The notes under the pieces: model-generated
What the model was told of the DNA's origin: nothing
Databases searched by the model: none
The model's input: the letters and a program-made list of their open reading frames with translations, nothing else
Program-made: the position numbers and the translations under genes
Origin: Ktedonospora formicarum
GTDB taxonomy: Bacteria > Chloroflexota > Ktedonobacteria > Ktedonobacterales > Ktedonobacteraceae
Length of the DNA: 64,000 nt
Direction: 5' to 3'
Assembly (NCBI RefSeq): GCF_016587355.1
Contig: NZ_BNJF01000001.1
Coordinates: 3,112,501-3,176,500, forward strand
In this document: positions 8,933 to 16,984 of the stretch, piece by piece
Layout: every line of letters begins with the position of its first letter
Position numbering within the stretch: position 1 is the stretch's first letter

Positions 8933-8945
8933 GGCGTGAGAAATC

Positions 8946-8985
8946 AGGGGATGTTGTCGCTTTTAGCGACAACATCCCCTTTTTG
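8946..8985 (+). terminator. Intrinsic terminator of sdhCDAB
   Basis: Perfect 16-base stem (8946-8961 with 8965-8980), 3-base loop, then TTTTT. Confidence 0.9.
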
Positions 8986-9005
8986 TATGTAAGCATGTGA
9001 CGGTT

Positions 9006-9878
9006 TTATTCGTGCGTGAGGAAATTTTTCATTAACTGATTCACCTGTTCGGGTTTCTCTTGCTGCACCCAGTGTCCACTGTCAGGGAGGCGCCGCACCT
9101 CGATCTGAGGTACCCATTGTTCCAGGCCGTAGGTCATCTCAATCCCGAGCGCGATATCCTGCTCTCCCCAGATTAGAAGTGTCGGTTGTTCGATAGTTCG
9201 CTTGTCATTGCTTGTCTTGCCCAAACCCCCACCTCTCCAGAGCGAGCGATAGTAATTGATGGCGGCTGTGAGTGCTCCTGGTTTGCTCATGGCGTCGCGA
9301 TAGAGAGCTAATACATCATCAGGAAAGGCTGACTTCTGGACCGCGCTGGCATAGAGCATCTTCGCGATAGGTTCACAATGGTTCCGACCCAGTGAGAGTT
9401 CAGGCACGAATGGAAGCTGGAAGGCGAAAATGTACCAGCTTTTGCGAAGCTGCTCAGGTGTGCGAAGCAAGCGCGAGAAGGTCCAGGGTGGTGGTGCATT
9501 CAAGCCGATCAGACGCTCGGTCATATGGGGATAGCTTAGCCCAAAGAGCCACATCAAGGCCCCACCCCAGTCATGCCCAACAATAGTGGCCTTCTCATAG
9601 CCCAGCCCTTTGATAAGCCCTTCGATATCGCGTAGCAAGGTCGATACATCATAGCCACTTTTGGGCTTATCGGTATCGTTGTAGCCTCGAAGATCGGGCG
9701 CGATGACCCGGTATCCCAGTCCTGCCAGGAAGGGAATCTGCGAGCGCCATGAGTACCAGAATTCAGGGAAGCCATGCAGAAGCACGACGAGAGGACCCTC
9801 GCCCTGCGTGACATAATGCATACGTATGCCATTGGTCAGAATATCTCGGTGTGCCCATTCAGTTGTGGTCATTGTCAT
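9006..9878 (-). CDS. Alpha/beta hydrolase, epoxide hydrolase-like
   Basis: Start chosen at ATG 9878 (MTMTTTEWAHRD), with GGAG 8 bases upstream; an ORF extension of 11 residues lacks a ribosome site. The 290-residue product has the oxyanion motif HGFPEFWYSW, nucleophile elbow VGHDWGG (nucleophile Asp, not Ser), a cap with NYYRSLW supplying a likely ring-opening Tyr, and the catalytic His in SGHWVQQE. Asp nucleophile plus cap Tyr point to a soluble epoxide hydrolase; the closely related haloacetate dehalogenases cannot be excluded. It precedes no obvious pathway genes. Confidence 0.85.
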   Translation of the reverse strand: MTMTTTEWAHRDILTNGIRMHYVTQGEGPLVVLLHGFPEFWYSWRSQIPFLAGLGYRVIAPDLRGYNDTDKPKSGYDVSTLLRDIEGLIKGLGYEKATIVGHDWGGALMWLFGLSYPHMTERLIGLNAPPPWTFSRLLRTPEQLRKSWYIFAFQLPFVPELSLGRNHCEPIAKMLYASAVQKSAFPDDVLALYRDAMSKPGALTAAINYYRSLWRGGGLGKTSNDKRTIEQPTLLIWGEQDIALGIEMTYGLEQWVPQIEVRRLPDSGHWVQQEKPEQVNQLMKNFLTHE

Positions 9879-9980
9879 CGGAGTCTCCAAATATACACTA
9901 CCCATATGCACTATCAGTTGAGTTTTGCATATCTGTGTAGTGATGATACGTTTCAGCCTTATCTTACAGATACAAAAGCC

Positions 9981-10535
9981 CTATGCTTGCTTCTCACTCT
10001 TGTAAGCTTGAAGGGAGAAGTCCTCAAATCTGACGAGAAAGCCAAGCCCTTCAGGTGAGGCGCACATCAAGCCCACATCCATTGCTTCGGCTTGTGAAAG
10101 ATATGTTTGCCGTAGCAATTGATAATCGTACCCATCGAGGGCGTAGTGAATCTCGATAGTCGCGCCGTGTCGATGGACACGCAGCCAGATAAGTTCTATT
10201 TTGTCAGGAAGTGCGACCATAGACCAGTCTGAATATTCGCGTGTAACAACAGCGCTGACCTGCTGCCTGCCATGAACCAGTTCAATACCGCATTTGAGCC
10301 AGGTTGCCTCATTGACTCGCACCATAAGCCCTGCCTGATCGTACATGGCCTGGTATTCCCCTTTGAAGCGGACTTCGGCCTGAAAATCACCTCTCTGACG
10401 CTGATAGTAGAAGTGTCCACTATCGCGTACATAGCCTCCGGCGGTCAATCGCCAGAAATCCGTGTTTGGTCCCGCCTGCATCGTGATGGTGTTGCCAGCG
10501 CTGGCCCACCTGGGCGGTTCGTTGTACCAATCCAC
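9981..10535 (-). CDS. DUF1349-family protein (concanavalin-like fold)
   Basis: The start is probably GTG 10535 (VDWYNEPPRW), preceded by AAAGGAAAG; an upstream in-frame ATG would add about 29 residues that do not resemble the family. Motifs DFWRLTAGG, YDQAGLMVRV, WLKCGIELVHG and WSMVAL are the core of DUF1349 proteins, related to yeast Regulator of Enolase 1. The molecular role is unknown; a sugar-binding beta-sandwich is likely from the fold. 184 residues, no signal peptide. Confidence 0.85.
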   Translation of the reverse strand: MDWYNEPPRWASAGNTITMQAGPNTDFWRLTAGGYVRDSGHFYYQRQRGDFQAEVRFKGEYQAMYDQAGLMVRVNEATWLKCGIELVHGRQQVSAVVTREYSDWSMVALPDKIELIWLRVHRHGATIEIHYALDGYDYQLLRQTYLSQAEAMDVGLMCASPEGLGFLVRFEDFSLQAYKSEKQA

Positions 10536-10656
10536 TAACGTAGCTTTCCTTTCACGTTTCTGTGTGTCAATATGTGCTGAATGTACTCCACGCAAATAAT
10601 AGCATATAAAAGAGTTGTTCATAGAAAATTACATGCAGAAAATCGCCAAAAAGATG

Positions 10657-10684
10657 CCAAGAAGTTTCACGGGAAACTTCTTGG
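10657..10684. other. Perfect hairpin A
   Basis: CCAAGAAGTTTC, loop ACGG, GAAACTTCTTGG. It is very similar to the hairpin at 10835-10864 except for a compensating A-T to G-C change in the stem. It lies between two minus-strand genes and may be a second terminator or a processed RNA element. The rest of 10536-10871 shows nothing else. Confidence 0.5.
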
Positions 10685-10834
10685 AGGGGGAGAAACGCTT
10701 GTATAGAGGGATGTGTATATTTGAGATATAACCAAATGCCCTAAGATCACAGTAGAGGGAGGATCGTAAGATATTATTTTTGGTGAACGTAAGCCCTCTT
10801 CAAATAAGATTAGTCATGAGTATGGCTTGCCGAA

Positions 10835-10864
10835 GCAAAGAGGTTTCGCGCGAAACCTCTTTGC
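10835..10864 (-). terminator. Terminator hairpin of the B12-regulator gene
   Basis: A 30-base perfect palindrome, GCAAAGAGGTTTCGC and its complement, lying 8 bases beyond the stop at 10872. Confidence 0.6.
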
Positions 10865-10871
10865 AGGACGC

Positions 10872-11858
10872 TCAGAGTGTTTTTTGCAAGAGTTCTTGAA
10901 TATGTTGTGTTGTCTGGCGCGCATCCAATCCGAGAAAGGAGCCTTTAATCGCCCTTGTTAAGCCGGGCTCGTGAGCGAAGATGCTACCACCAAAGCAGAC
11001 ATCAGGGCGAGGAGCATCTATTTTATCGATCTCGCGCGCCACTTCGGCCAGAGTGCGCGCGCTGGTACGCATGGTTGCTGAGAGACATACTAGACCGGGC
11101 CGTAATTTGCGAATCTCCTGAAGCAGGCTCTGACACTCAATCATCTGTCCGAGGTAATAGATGTTGAGGCCAGCACGTCGCCAGAAGAGAGCCAACATAA
11201 GAATGCCTATCTCATGCGTCTCTTGGGGAGCGCAGCCTACCAGAATTCCAGGACCCTGACGCAGATTGGGTGTGGTCTGAAAGAGGTATGAAAGACGCGT
11301 GCGAATTATATTGCTGGCGAGATGCTCGACTGTCACTGTAATTTGGCGCGAAGCCCAGAGTTCACCAATGCGGTAGAGCACTGGCTGGATCAGATTGAGA
11401 CAGACATCTTCGACTGTATAGTAGAAAAACGCTTCGTCGAGAATACTTTGTGCATGTGCTTCATCGAGGCGTGCCATCGCTTCAATGAGAATATCGATGA
11501 GGCGCTCAAAAGGAGGAATGGTCTTCATCCGTTTGCGTGTGCGCTGCTGTTTGGCATAGATTTGCGGCGCCTGAGCTTCCAGGGAGGAGAGCCGTTGGAG
11601 AGCCTCACGAGGGGTCATACCAGCCTCAATAAGCTGGATAATTTGAGCACGTGTGAGCTTGGATGCGAAGCGCTGAACTGAGTGTGAAAGTGAGCTTGTG
11701 TGGCGGAGTTCGACCAGCTTTGTCAAAACTGGCTGGATCAACTGCTGGCATACATAGGCTGCCGGGTGTGCGGCGAAGGCTCCACGTAGGAGCCGACTGG
11801 CGCTGACCTCATCCATACGTGTGATAGCATGTAGCAATGAATTATGCAAATCGTCCAA
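10872..11858 (-). CDS. CarH/LitR-like regulator, C-terminal part (B12-binding)
   Basis: This frame encodes the light/B12-sensing part of a MerR-type regulator; the DNA-binding part is in another frame (11738-12391). The cobalamin lower-ligand motif appears as QETHEIG (His about 215), followed by a Rossmann-like domain with CLSATM and GGSIF. The helical bundle before it carries W-x9-EH (Trp about 168, Glu-His about 178-179), the hallmark of adenosylcobalamin photoreceptors that shields the upper face. The residue after Trp is Ala, where Thermus CarH has the His that ligates cobalt after illumination. An earlier degenerate copy of the bundle (residues about 2-70) repeats CxxLIQPVL. Probably not translated unless the G-run frameshift is corrected or bypassed. 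Confidence 0.75.
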   Translation of the reverse strand: MDDLHNSLLHAITRMDEVSASRLLRGAFAAHPAAYVCQQLIQPVLTKLVELRHTSSLSHSVQRFASKLTRAQIIQLIEAGMTPREALQRLSSLEAQAPQIYAKQQRTRKRMKTIPPFERLIDILIEAMARLDEAHAQSILDEAFFYYTVEDVCLNLIQPVLYRIGELWASRQITVTVEHLASNIIRTRLSYLFQTTPNLRQGPGILVGCAPQETHEIGILMLALFWRRAGLNIYYLGQMIECQSLLQEIRKLRPGLVCLSATMRTSARTLAEVAREIDKIDAPRPDVCFGGSIFAHEPGLTRAIKGSFLGLDARQTTQHIQELLQKTL

Positions 11859-12391
11859 TGTACGCTGCGATGGGGGGCCAGTGTCTCAAGTAGCACCTCT
11901 CCATCCTGTTGGCGGACATAGGCAGGCTCAAAACGTGCTAGTTCAGTCATTGCCATATAAACGCTTGTATCATTGCGTTTGATGCGCCAGCGTAGCCATT
12001 TGATTGCAGCCAGATCGCGTTGTGAATATTGTCTGTAGTTATTTGTATTGCGCAAAGGAACGGGGATGCCATAATGGCGCTCCCACGCGCGCAGGGTCAT
12101 CGCGGGTACGAGAGTCTCTACAATGGTTGTTTCCAGATCGAAGCGTGGTATGGCCGGAAAGCGCTCAAGATGTGGCAAGCCATCGCGTGGCTGCTCTGCT
12201 CGCAGGGGGGTCAGGTTTGGTTCTGTGACTGGTATTTTGCGGTCAGGGAGCATGATTGCCTGGGGGATGGGCAATAGCTCCTTGAAAAGCGTTATCTCCT
12301 GCGTGTTTGGATAACCAACAGTTTGAGGTTTGCCCTTAGTGGGCTCTCCAGCGGGGTATCGCGAATCGTGTTGTTTGCTTGGGGTTTCCAT
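11738..12391 (-). CDS. CarH/LitR-like regulator, N-terminal part (MerR HTH)
   Basis: The start chosen is ATG 12391 (METPSKQHD), preceded by GAGGAG at 8 bases. After an unusual low-complexity N-terminus of about 90 residues comes the MerR helix-turn-helix TLRAWERHYGIPVPLRN and a YRQYSQRDLAAIKWL wing. The conserved part ends at VLLETLAP; the frame then runs through about 46 unrelated residues to a stop at 11738. Adding one base to the G6 run at 11872-11877 would join it to the other part as LAPPSQRTLDDLHN. So the two entries are one gene broken, phase-variable, or mis-sequenced here. Confidence 0.7.
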   Translation of the reverse strand: METPSKQHDSRYPAGEPTKGKPQTVGYPNTQEITLFKELLPIPQAIMLPDRKIPVTEPNLTPLRAEQPRDGLPHLERFPAIPRFDLETTIVETLVPAMTLRAWERHYGIPVPLRNTNNYRQYSQRDLAAIKWLRWRIKRNDTSVYMAMTELARFEPAYVRQQDGEVLLETLAPHRSVHWTICIIHCYMLSHVWMRSAPVGSYVEPSPHTRQPMYASS

Positions 12392-12713
12392 TTCCAACTC
12401 CTCAACATATAACACACATCACATATGGAACCTGTCAGGTTATTCGTCACCTTGGTAAAGGTGCTTACATATATCATGGAACTTATACGTGACATATGTA
12501 ATGAAGCGAATATAGAGTATATGGTAGCATAATATGCAAATTTAGGGTATTAATTATGTATAAAGATTTTAGATTCGGAAGGATGCAGCGGCTATTTATC
12601 TCCTCTGAGTAGACACGTGTGTTTGTTAGCCTTGTGGAAAAATGACATTACTGTAATAAAAAAGCTATGTCTACCGATGGCAACGTGAGAGCGTGCGCTT
12701 TTGTTAAAAGTAT

Positions 12714-12766
12714 GTTCATGAAAATATGGCAGTTTTATGAAAAGTTAAAATTGGTTCATAATATGG
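12714..12766. promoter_or_regulatory. Candidate operator: two direct repeats
   Basis: GTTCATGAAAATATGG (12714-12729) and GTTCATAATATGG (12754-12766), 40 bases apart from start to start (about four helical turns), ending 13 bases before the -35 box of the decarboxylase promoter. Binding by the adjacent MerR-type regulator is inference. Confidence 0.4.
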
Positions 12767-12779
12767 TAGAAGCCTTATA

Positions 12780-12808
12780 TTGACGTTTACCATCGAAATG
12801 CATACAAT
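12780..12808 (+). promoter_or_regulatory. Promoter of the PLP decarboxylase gene
   Basis: TTGACG (12780-12785), 17 bases, TACAAT (12803-12808), 115 bases before the ATG. Confidence 0.65.
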
Positions 12809-12923
12809 CCATAACAACACATTATTAGTTTCTGGTAAGTATTGATATACTGTCTAAAAGGTTACAGTGGTACCCTCTGTACGCGCTGTCTATCTGGTTG
12901 TTGTCGAGTGGAGGTGGTTGAAC

Positions 12924-14507
12924 ATGCAAATTCAGGCAGGCTCCGGCCCCCTACCCAGGGAAGGCGACATGGATGCGGAAGCTTTGAGGAGATATGGTCA
13001 TCTGTTTGTTGACTGGATCGCGGATTACATGCGGGATATTCAATCATATCCGGTGTTGGCGCAGGTGAAGCCTGGGGATATCCGCCAGGCATTACCTAGC
13101 ATACCGCCTGCTCATGGCGAAGAGATGGAGCATATACTGGCGGATGTCGAGCGTGTGATTATGCCTGGCATTACACACTGGAACTCAGGTAACTTTATGG
13201 CCTACTTTGGGGTGACTAGTTCGGGACCATGTATTCTGGCCGATATGTTGACAGGAGCATTCAATGTCTCACGGATGCTCTGGAAGACTTCGCCCGCTGC
13301 GACTGAGCTTGAGCAGGTTACATTAGATTGGCTACGCCAGATGTTGGGTCTACCTGGACCGCTCTTTGGTATGATCCATCATAACTCAGCTATCGCGAAT
13401 GCTCTGGCGGCGGCGCGCGAGATGGTACCGGGTCTCCATGTACGTCAGAAGGGATTAGCTGGTCGCAAGGAGATGCCGCGTTTGCGCTTCTATGCTTCGG
13501 AAGAGGCTCATTCTTCAGTTGAGAAGGCAGCGATTCTCCTGGGTCTTGGTCAGGAGAGCCTGCGCAAGATTGAAACCGACGCTGACTATTGCATGAATGT
13601 GGAGGCGCTCGACCAGGCTATTCGTGAGGACCTTCGCTCTGGCTGGTGGCCTTTTGCTGTGATTGCTACTGTGGGTACGACATCGACAACCAGCGTGGAC
13701 CCGGTTGAACAGATAGCCGATATGTGTGAGCGCTATGGTCTCTGGTTACATGTGGACGCAGCCTATGCTGGCGCAGCCGCTATTATGCCAGAGATGCGCT
13801 GGATCTTGCGTGGGTGCGAGCGGGCCGATTCCCTGGCGATCAATCCGCATAAGTGGCTCTTTACCTCGTTTAGCTGTAGCGTCTTCTATACCCGTCGTCC
13901 CCAGGCGCTACGATCTGCCTTTAGCCTGACGCCTGATTACCTCCAGAATAATGAGGGTCACTCTGGACAGGCTCTTAACCTGATGGATTATGATGCCTCT
14001 TTACCGCATGGCTTTCCTGCCCTTAAACTCTGGATGACCTTACGGTATTTCGGCCAGGATGGGCTTGTCAACAATATCGCCGCCCACTGCCGATTAGCGC
14101 GCCAGTTCTCGCGCTGGGTTGAGTTTTCTCCAACCTTCGAACTCCTGGTTCCCACTCGTTTTAGTGTCGTCTGCTTCCGTACGCACCCTGCCGGGATGCA
14201 TAACGAGGAGCAACTTGATCGCCTCAATGAACGTGTGCTCAATCGTGTGAATGCGGGCGGGCGAACTTTCCTCTCCTCATCACGTCTCAAGGGGCGCTAT
14301 ACCTTGCGTCTTGCCATTGGTAATCTGCGTACCACGGAGGCTGAGATTTGTGTGGCATGGGAGGAACTACAAAAAGCTTTGCGTCTCGAAATGGGATCTA
14401 TACCGTCATCCTGGTCCGGGTTGCGGCAGGGTAGGTTGCATCTGCTCTCCTTTTCTGGTGAGCCCACCACTGCTCTCTCTGGATCTGGGAGTATCGGAAG
14501 TTGCTAG
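12924..14507 (+). CDS. Pyridoxal-phosphate-dependent amino acid decarboxylase (group II)
   Basis: Start chosen at ATG 12924 after GGAGGTGG; the frame opens earlier without a ribosome site. The 527-residue product follows the aromatic-L-amino-acid decarboxylase layout: ITHWNSGNFMAYF, the PLP-stacking His in EEAHSSVEKA, ATVGTTSTTSVDP, the Asp in LWLHVDAAYAG and the PLP Lys in INPHKWLF. The phosphate-binding turn reads MIHHNSAIANALAAARE rather than the usual GGVIQ-(T/S)AS form, so substrate preference may differ. A tail of about 40 residues after the last family motif is unusual. Tryptophan, tyrosine, DOPA or phenylalanine are possible substrates. It is transcribed away from the B12-type regulator, which may control it. 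Confidence 0.85.
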   Translation: MQIQAGSGPLPREGDMDAEALRRYGHLFVDWIADYMRDIQSYPVLAQVKPGDIRQALPSIPPAHGEEMEHILADVERVIMPGITHWNSGNFMAYFGVTSSGPCILADMLTGAFNVSRMLWKTSPAATELEQVTLDWLRQMLGLPGPLFGMIHHNSAIANALAAAREMVPGLHVRQKGLAGRKEMPRLRFYASEEAHSSVEKAAILLGLGQESLRKIETDADYCMNVEALDQAIREDLRSGWWPFAVIATVGTTSTTSVDPVEQIADMCERYGLWLHVDAAYAGAAAIMPEMRWILRGCERADSLAINPHKWLFTSFSCSVFYTRRPQALRSAFSLTPDYLQNNEGHSGQALNLMDYDASLPHGFPALKLWMTLRYFGQDGLVNNIAAHCRLARQFSRWVEFSPTFELLVPTRFSVVCFRTHPAGMHNEEQLDRLNERVLNRVNAGGRTFLSSSRLKGRYTLRLAIGNLRTTEAEICVAWEELQKALRLEMGSIPSSWSGLRQGRLHLLSFSGEPTTALSGSGSIGSC

Positions 14508-14574
14508 GGCCCAAGGGCTAACGTGGTATAGTTTGCAGCAGGACTGATTGTGTTAATGGGAGTGGAGTACCTGG

Positions 14575-15705
14575 ATGCAAACTACCACAGATGTGTTAAT
14601 TATTGGCGGCGGCGTGATTGGCTGCGCTATCGCCTATGCCTTACGACAACAAGGGATCACAGTCGTTGTACTGGAACGTGGCGAAATTGGTGGGCAGGCT
14701 TCAGGGGCTGCGGCGGGTCTGCTTGCTCCCCTGGGACCGCTTACGGGCCCTGGCCCATTTGCCAACCTGGTTTTGACTGGCTTCTCCCGCCTTATTGACC
14801 TATTGCCGGAACTAGAGGCGCAAAGTAGTATCCAGGTAGGCTATGAGCGCTCTGGGGCCTTACGTGTTATCCGCCAGGAGAAACGCGCACCCCGCTTGCG
14901 TAAGCGGCTACAGGACTGGAAATCTCTAGGGATGAGCCTCTATTGGCTTGATGGTGATGAGGCGCGTAAGCAGGAACCATTACTCACACCTGATGTCTAT
15001 GCTGCTATCTATGCTCCTGAGGAGTCACAGGTTCGAGCAACAGATGTTGTGCGTGCCTTCGCACTCGCAGCCAGCAAAGCGGGAGCGAATATCTACTCTC
15101 AACAGGAGGTTGTGGGCACCGTCACACACCGTTCAAGAGTACAGGGGGTGCGTACAGCGAGTAGGGAGCAGATTACCTGCCAGTGGCTGGTACTCGCGCC
15201 AGGGGCATGGATCGGACCTTGCCTGGAATGGTTGAATGTGAAGCTTCCTGTGCGTCCATTGCATGGGCAACTCCTGGCTTTTGAGCAGCCAGCTTCACCG
15301 CTCAAACATATCGTCTTTGGCGAGGCAATCTATCTAGTCCCGCGCAGAGAACAGATTCTGGTGGGGGCTACAAAGAGCGAGATGGGGTTTGATACGAGGG
15401 TTACGGTAGAAGGGACGACGAAGCTGGCAGCAACCGCGCGGCGACTCGCTCCCATTCTAGCGACGCACGAAGTTCGTGCCACCTGGGCCGGGCTACGCCC
15501 CTGGACGCCTGATCATCAGCCGGTTATTGACTTTCTTCCCGCATGGGAGAACGTTGTGCTTGCGGCGGGACACAATAGCGTAGGCCTGATTCTGAGCGCG
15601 TTAACTGGTGACTGTGTCGCGGAGATGCTTCTCTCTGGGAGTGTTCCGTCTATTGTTCGGCCTTTCTCAGTGGGGCGCTTCTCCAGTATGGAAGTACCCC
15701 ATTGA
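14575..15705 (+). CDS. thiO: Glycine oxidase ThiO-like FAD oxidoreductase
   Basis: A DAO-family flavoenzyme oxidising glycine (or another small amine) to the imine with peroxide release; in thiamine synthesis the product feeds the thiazole ring. The N-terminal FAD motif DVLIIGGGVIGCAIAYAL and ERGEIGGQASGAAAGLLAP match ThiO, as do the C-terminal WAGLRPWTPDHQPVIDF and AAGHNSVGLILS. 376 residues, full length. No other thiamine genes are nearby, so the physiological role is inferred from the family. It begins 67 bases after the decarboxylase stop and may share its transcript. Confidence 0.8.
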   Translation: MQTTTDVLIIGGGVIGCAIAYALRQQGITVVVLERGEIGGQASGAAAGLLAPLGPLTGPGPFANLVLTGFSRLIDLLPELEAQSSIQVGYERSGALRVIRQEKRAPRLRKRLQDWKSLGMSLYWLDGDEARKQEPLLTPDVYAAIYAPEESQVRATDVVRAFALAASKAGANIYSQQEVVGTVTHRSRVQGVRTASREQITCQWLVLAPGAWIGPCLEWLNVKLPVRPLHGQLLAFEQPASPLKHIVFGEAIYLVPRREQILVGATKSEMGFDTRVTVEGTTKLAATARRLAPILATHEVRATWAGLRPWTPDHQPVIDFLPAWENVVLAAGHNSVGLILSALTGDCVAEMLLSGSVPSIVRPFSVGRFSSMEVPH

Positions 15706-15728
15706 GAAGAGGCAAGCAATATATGCGG

Positions 15729-16883
15729 CTAAAAAAGACCATTGGGGGCTTGAACCGAAAGTATCAGGCTATCTTTTGCCGCGCAGGGGATATTTTCGTT
15801 CGCCCCAATCGCTGCTGAGAGTAGCGTGAACTTATCGCCAAGCGCGCCATTGAGCTTGCTATTGAGCTCCTGCTCAATCTTGGCATTATAGGTATCATAC
15901 GGAAAGGTAAAGATGGATAAGACGGCGATAGTTGTCTTCTGGACTTTGACCGCCAGCTTGCCTTGCTGGGCCGTGGGTTTGAGGAGCGTCGTAGCTTTCG
16001 CGATTACCAGCGATTGACCGAGCGTGATGTCGCTGGTGGCGACGATCTGTGTACCACTGATAGCTAGTTTGATGTTGCGTGCGTAGAGGTTATTGCCCAA
16101 GGGGAGTACTCCCAGCGCCGGACCTAGCGTGCTTATTGATGCGGCAGGTAGCTCAACATAGGCATTGGTCGCGCTTGCCGTGCCCTGTAATTGCTCCATA
16201 CTTGAGAGTGTTGTGCGCCTGGTTTCTCCAGGTGTGAAGGATGTTGTCTGCTGGTTTTGCTCGTCCGTGAGGGTAATGGGAACTTGCATGCCAATATCCA
16301 GGGCATTCGTGCCACATCCAGGTGTTGTTTGGATCGTTTGTAGTTTACCTAGAGGCGTTGGTAGGGTCGTCAAGGGGCCATTTATCAGTGTTGGGCTGCC
16401 CTGCACTGGCTCTGCGCTGACCTGAATAGTGGACGTATTTACGACCGAGAAGCTCACTAGCATGTCAGCATTAATTGGTTTGGGATCATCGGGATAGAGG
16501 CGAACACGCAACGAGGTCAGCATACCCCCTTGTTGGGGAGAGAGGTCCGTCAGGGTCGCCGAAGGTTGAATGAGCACCTTAGCCATCTTTGAGACCCAAT
16601 CCCGGCTCTCAGCAGGCATACCATCCGTAATACCTTTCATCGTACTATCGACGGTCTTCGGAAGCTGTGCATCGATCTGCTCCTCAAACACAGGACGTAG
16701 TGAGGCAGTTGAGAGATAGATGTGTGCGTTCAGCGGTAGCTCTTCCTGTTGCTGCACAGGTCTGCTCGTCGCGGCGTAAACTGGTGTGATGAATAACAAC
16801 GCCGCAATGAGCAGAAGGAGCGTGACGACCGCCGCGCGCGACGGACGAAGATGATGTTTCCAGCGCTTTCGTATCTTAAGCAT
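15729..16883 (-). CDS. Secreted protein, companion of the MFS exporter
   Basis: 384 residues starting with a basic N-terminus and one hydrophobic segment (about residues 19-36), with a likely signal-peptidase site after PVYA. The mature part is beta-rich and of LmeA/DUF2993-like character. It contains QTTPGCGTNALDIGMQVP, which resembles TTLGCSQGKMVLLIKLE in the C-terminal domain of the upstream transporter. The two genes are 101 bases apart on one strand. By analogy with actinobacterial P55-LprG, it may be an extracytoplasmic lipid carrier; that is inference. No lipobox Cys is visible. Confidence 0.6.
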   Translation of the reverse strand: MLKIRKRWKHHLRPSRAAVVTLLLLIAALLFITPVYAATSRPVQQQEELPLNAHIYLSTASLRPVFEEQIDAQLPKTVDSTMKGITDGMPAESRDWVSKMAKVLIQPSATLTDLSPQQGGMLTSLRVRLYPDDPKPINADMLVSFSVVNTSTIQVSAEPVQGSPTLINGPLTTLPTPLGKLQTIQTTPGCGTNALDIGMQVPITLTDEQNQQTTSFTPGETRRTTLSSMEQLQGTASATNAYVELPAASISTLGPALGVLPLGNNLYARNIKLAISGTQIVATSDITLGQSLVIAKATTLLKPTAQQGKLAVKVQKTTIAVLSIFTFPYDTYNAKIEQELNSKLNGALGDKFTLLSAAIGANENIPCAAKDSLILSVQAPNGLF

Positions 16884-16984
16884 AATGCCTTCTCTCTTGC
16901 ATGTATGGATAGGAATATCTATGATCTCTTCAATAGCGAGTACTGATATGCTCAGTGTTTCTTAGAAGAGTAAGTTTATATTGG

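Larger units (their letters stand above)
12392..12923. other. AT-rich divergent regulatory region
   Basis: 532 bases between the CarH-like gene and the PLP decarboxylase gene. It holds a promoter (12780-12808) and paired motifs (12714-12766). No gene was seen. Confidence 0.6.
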
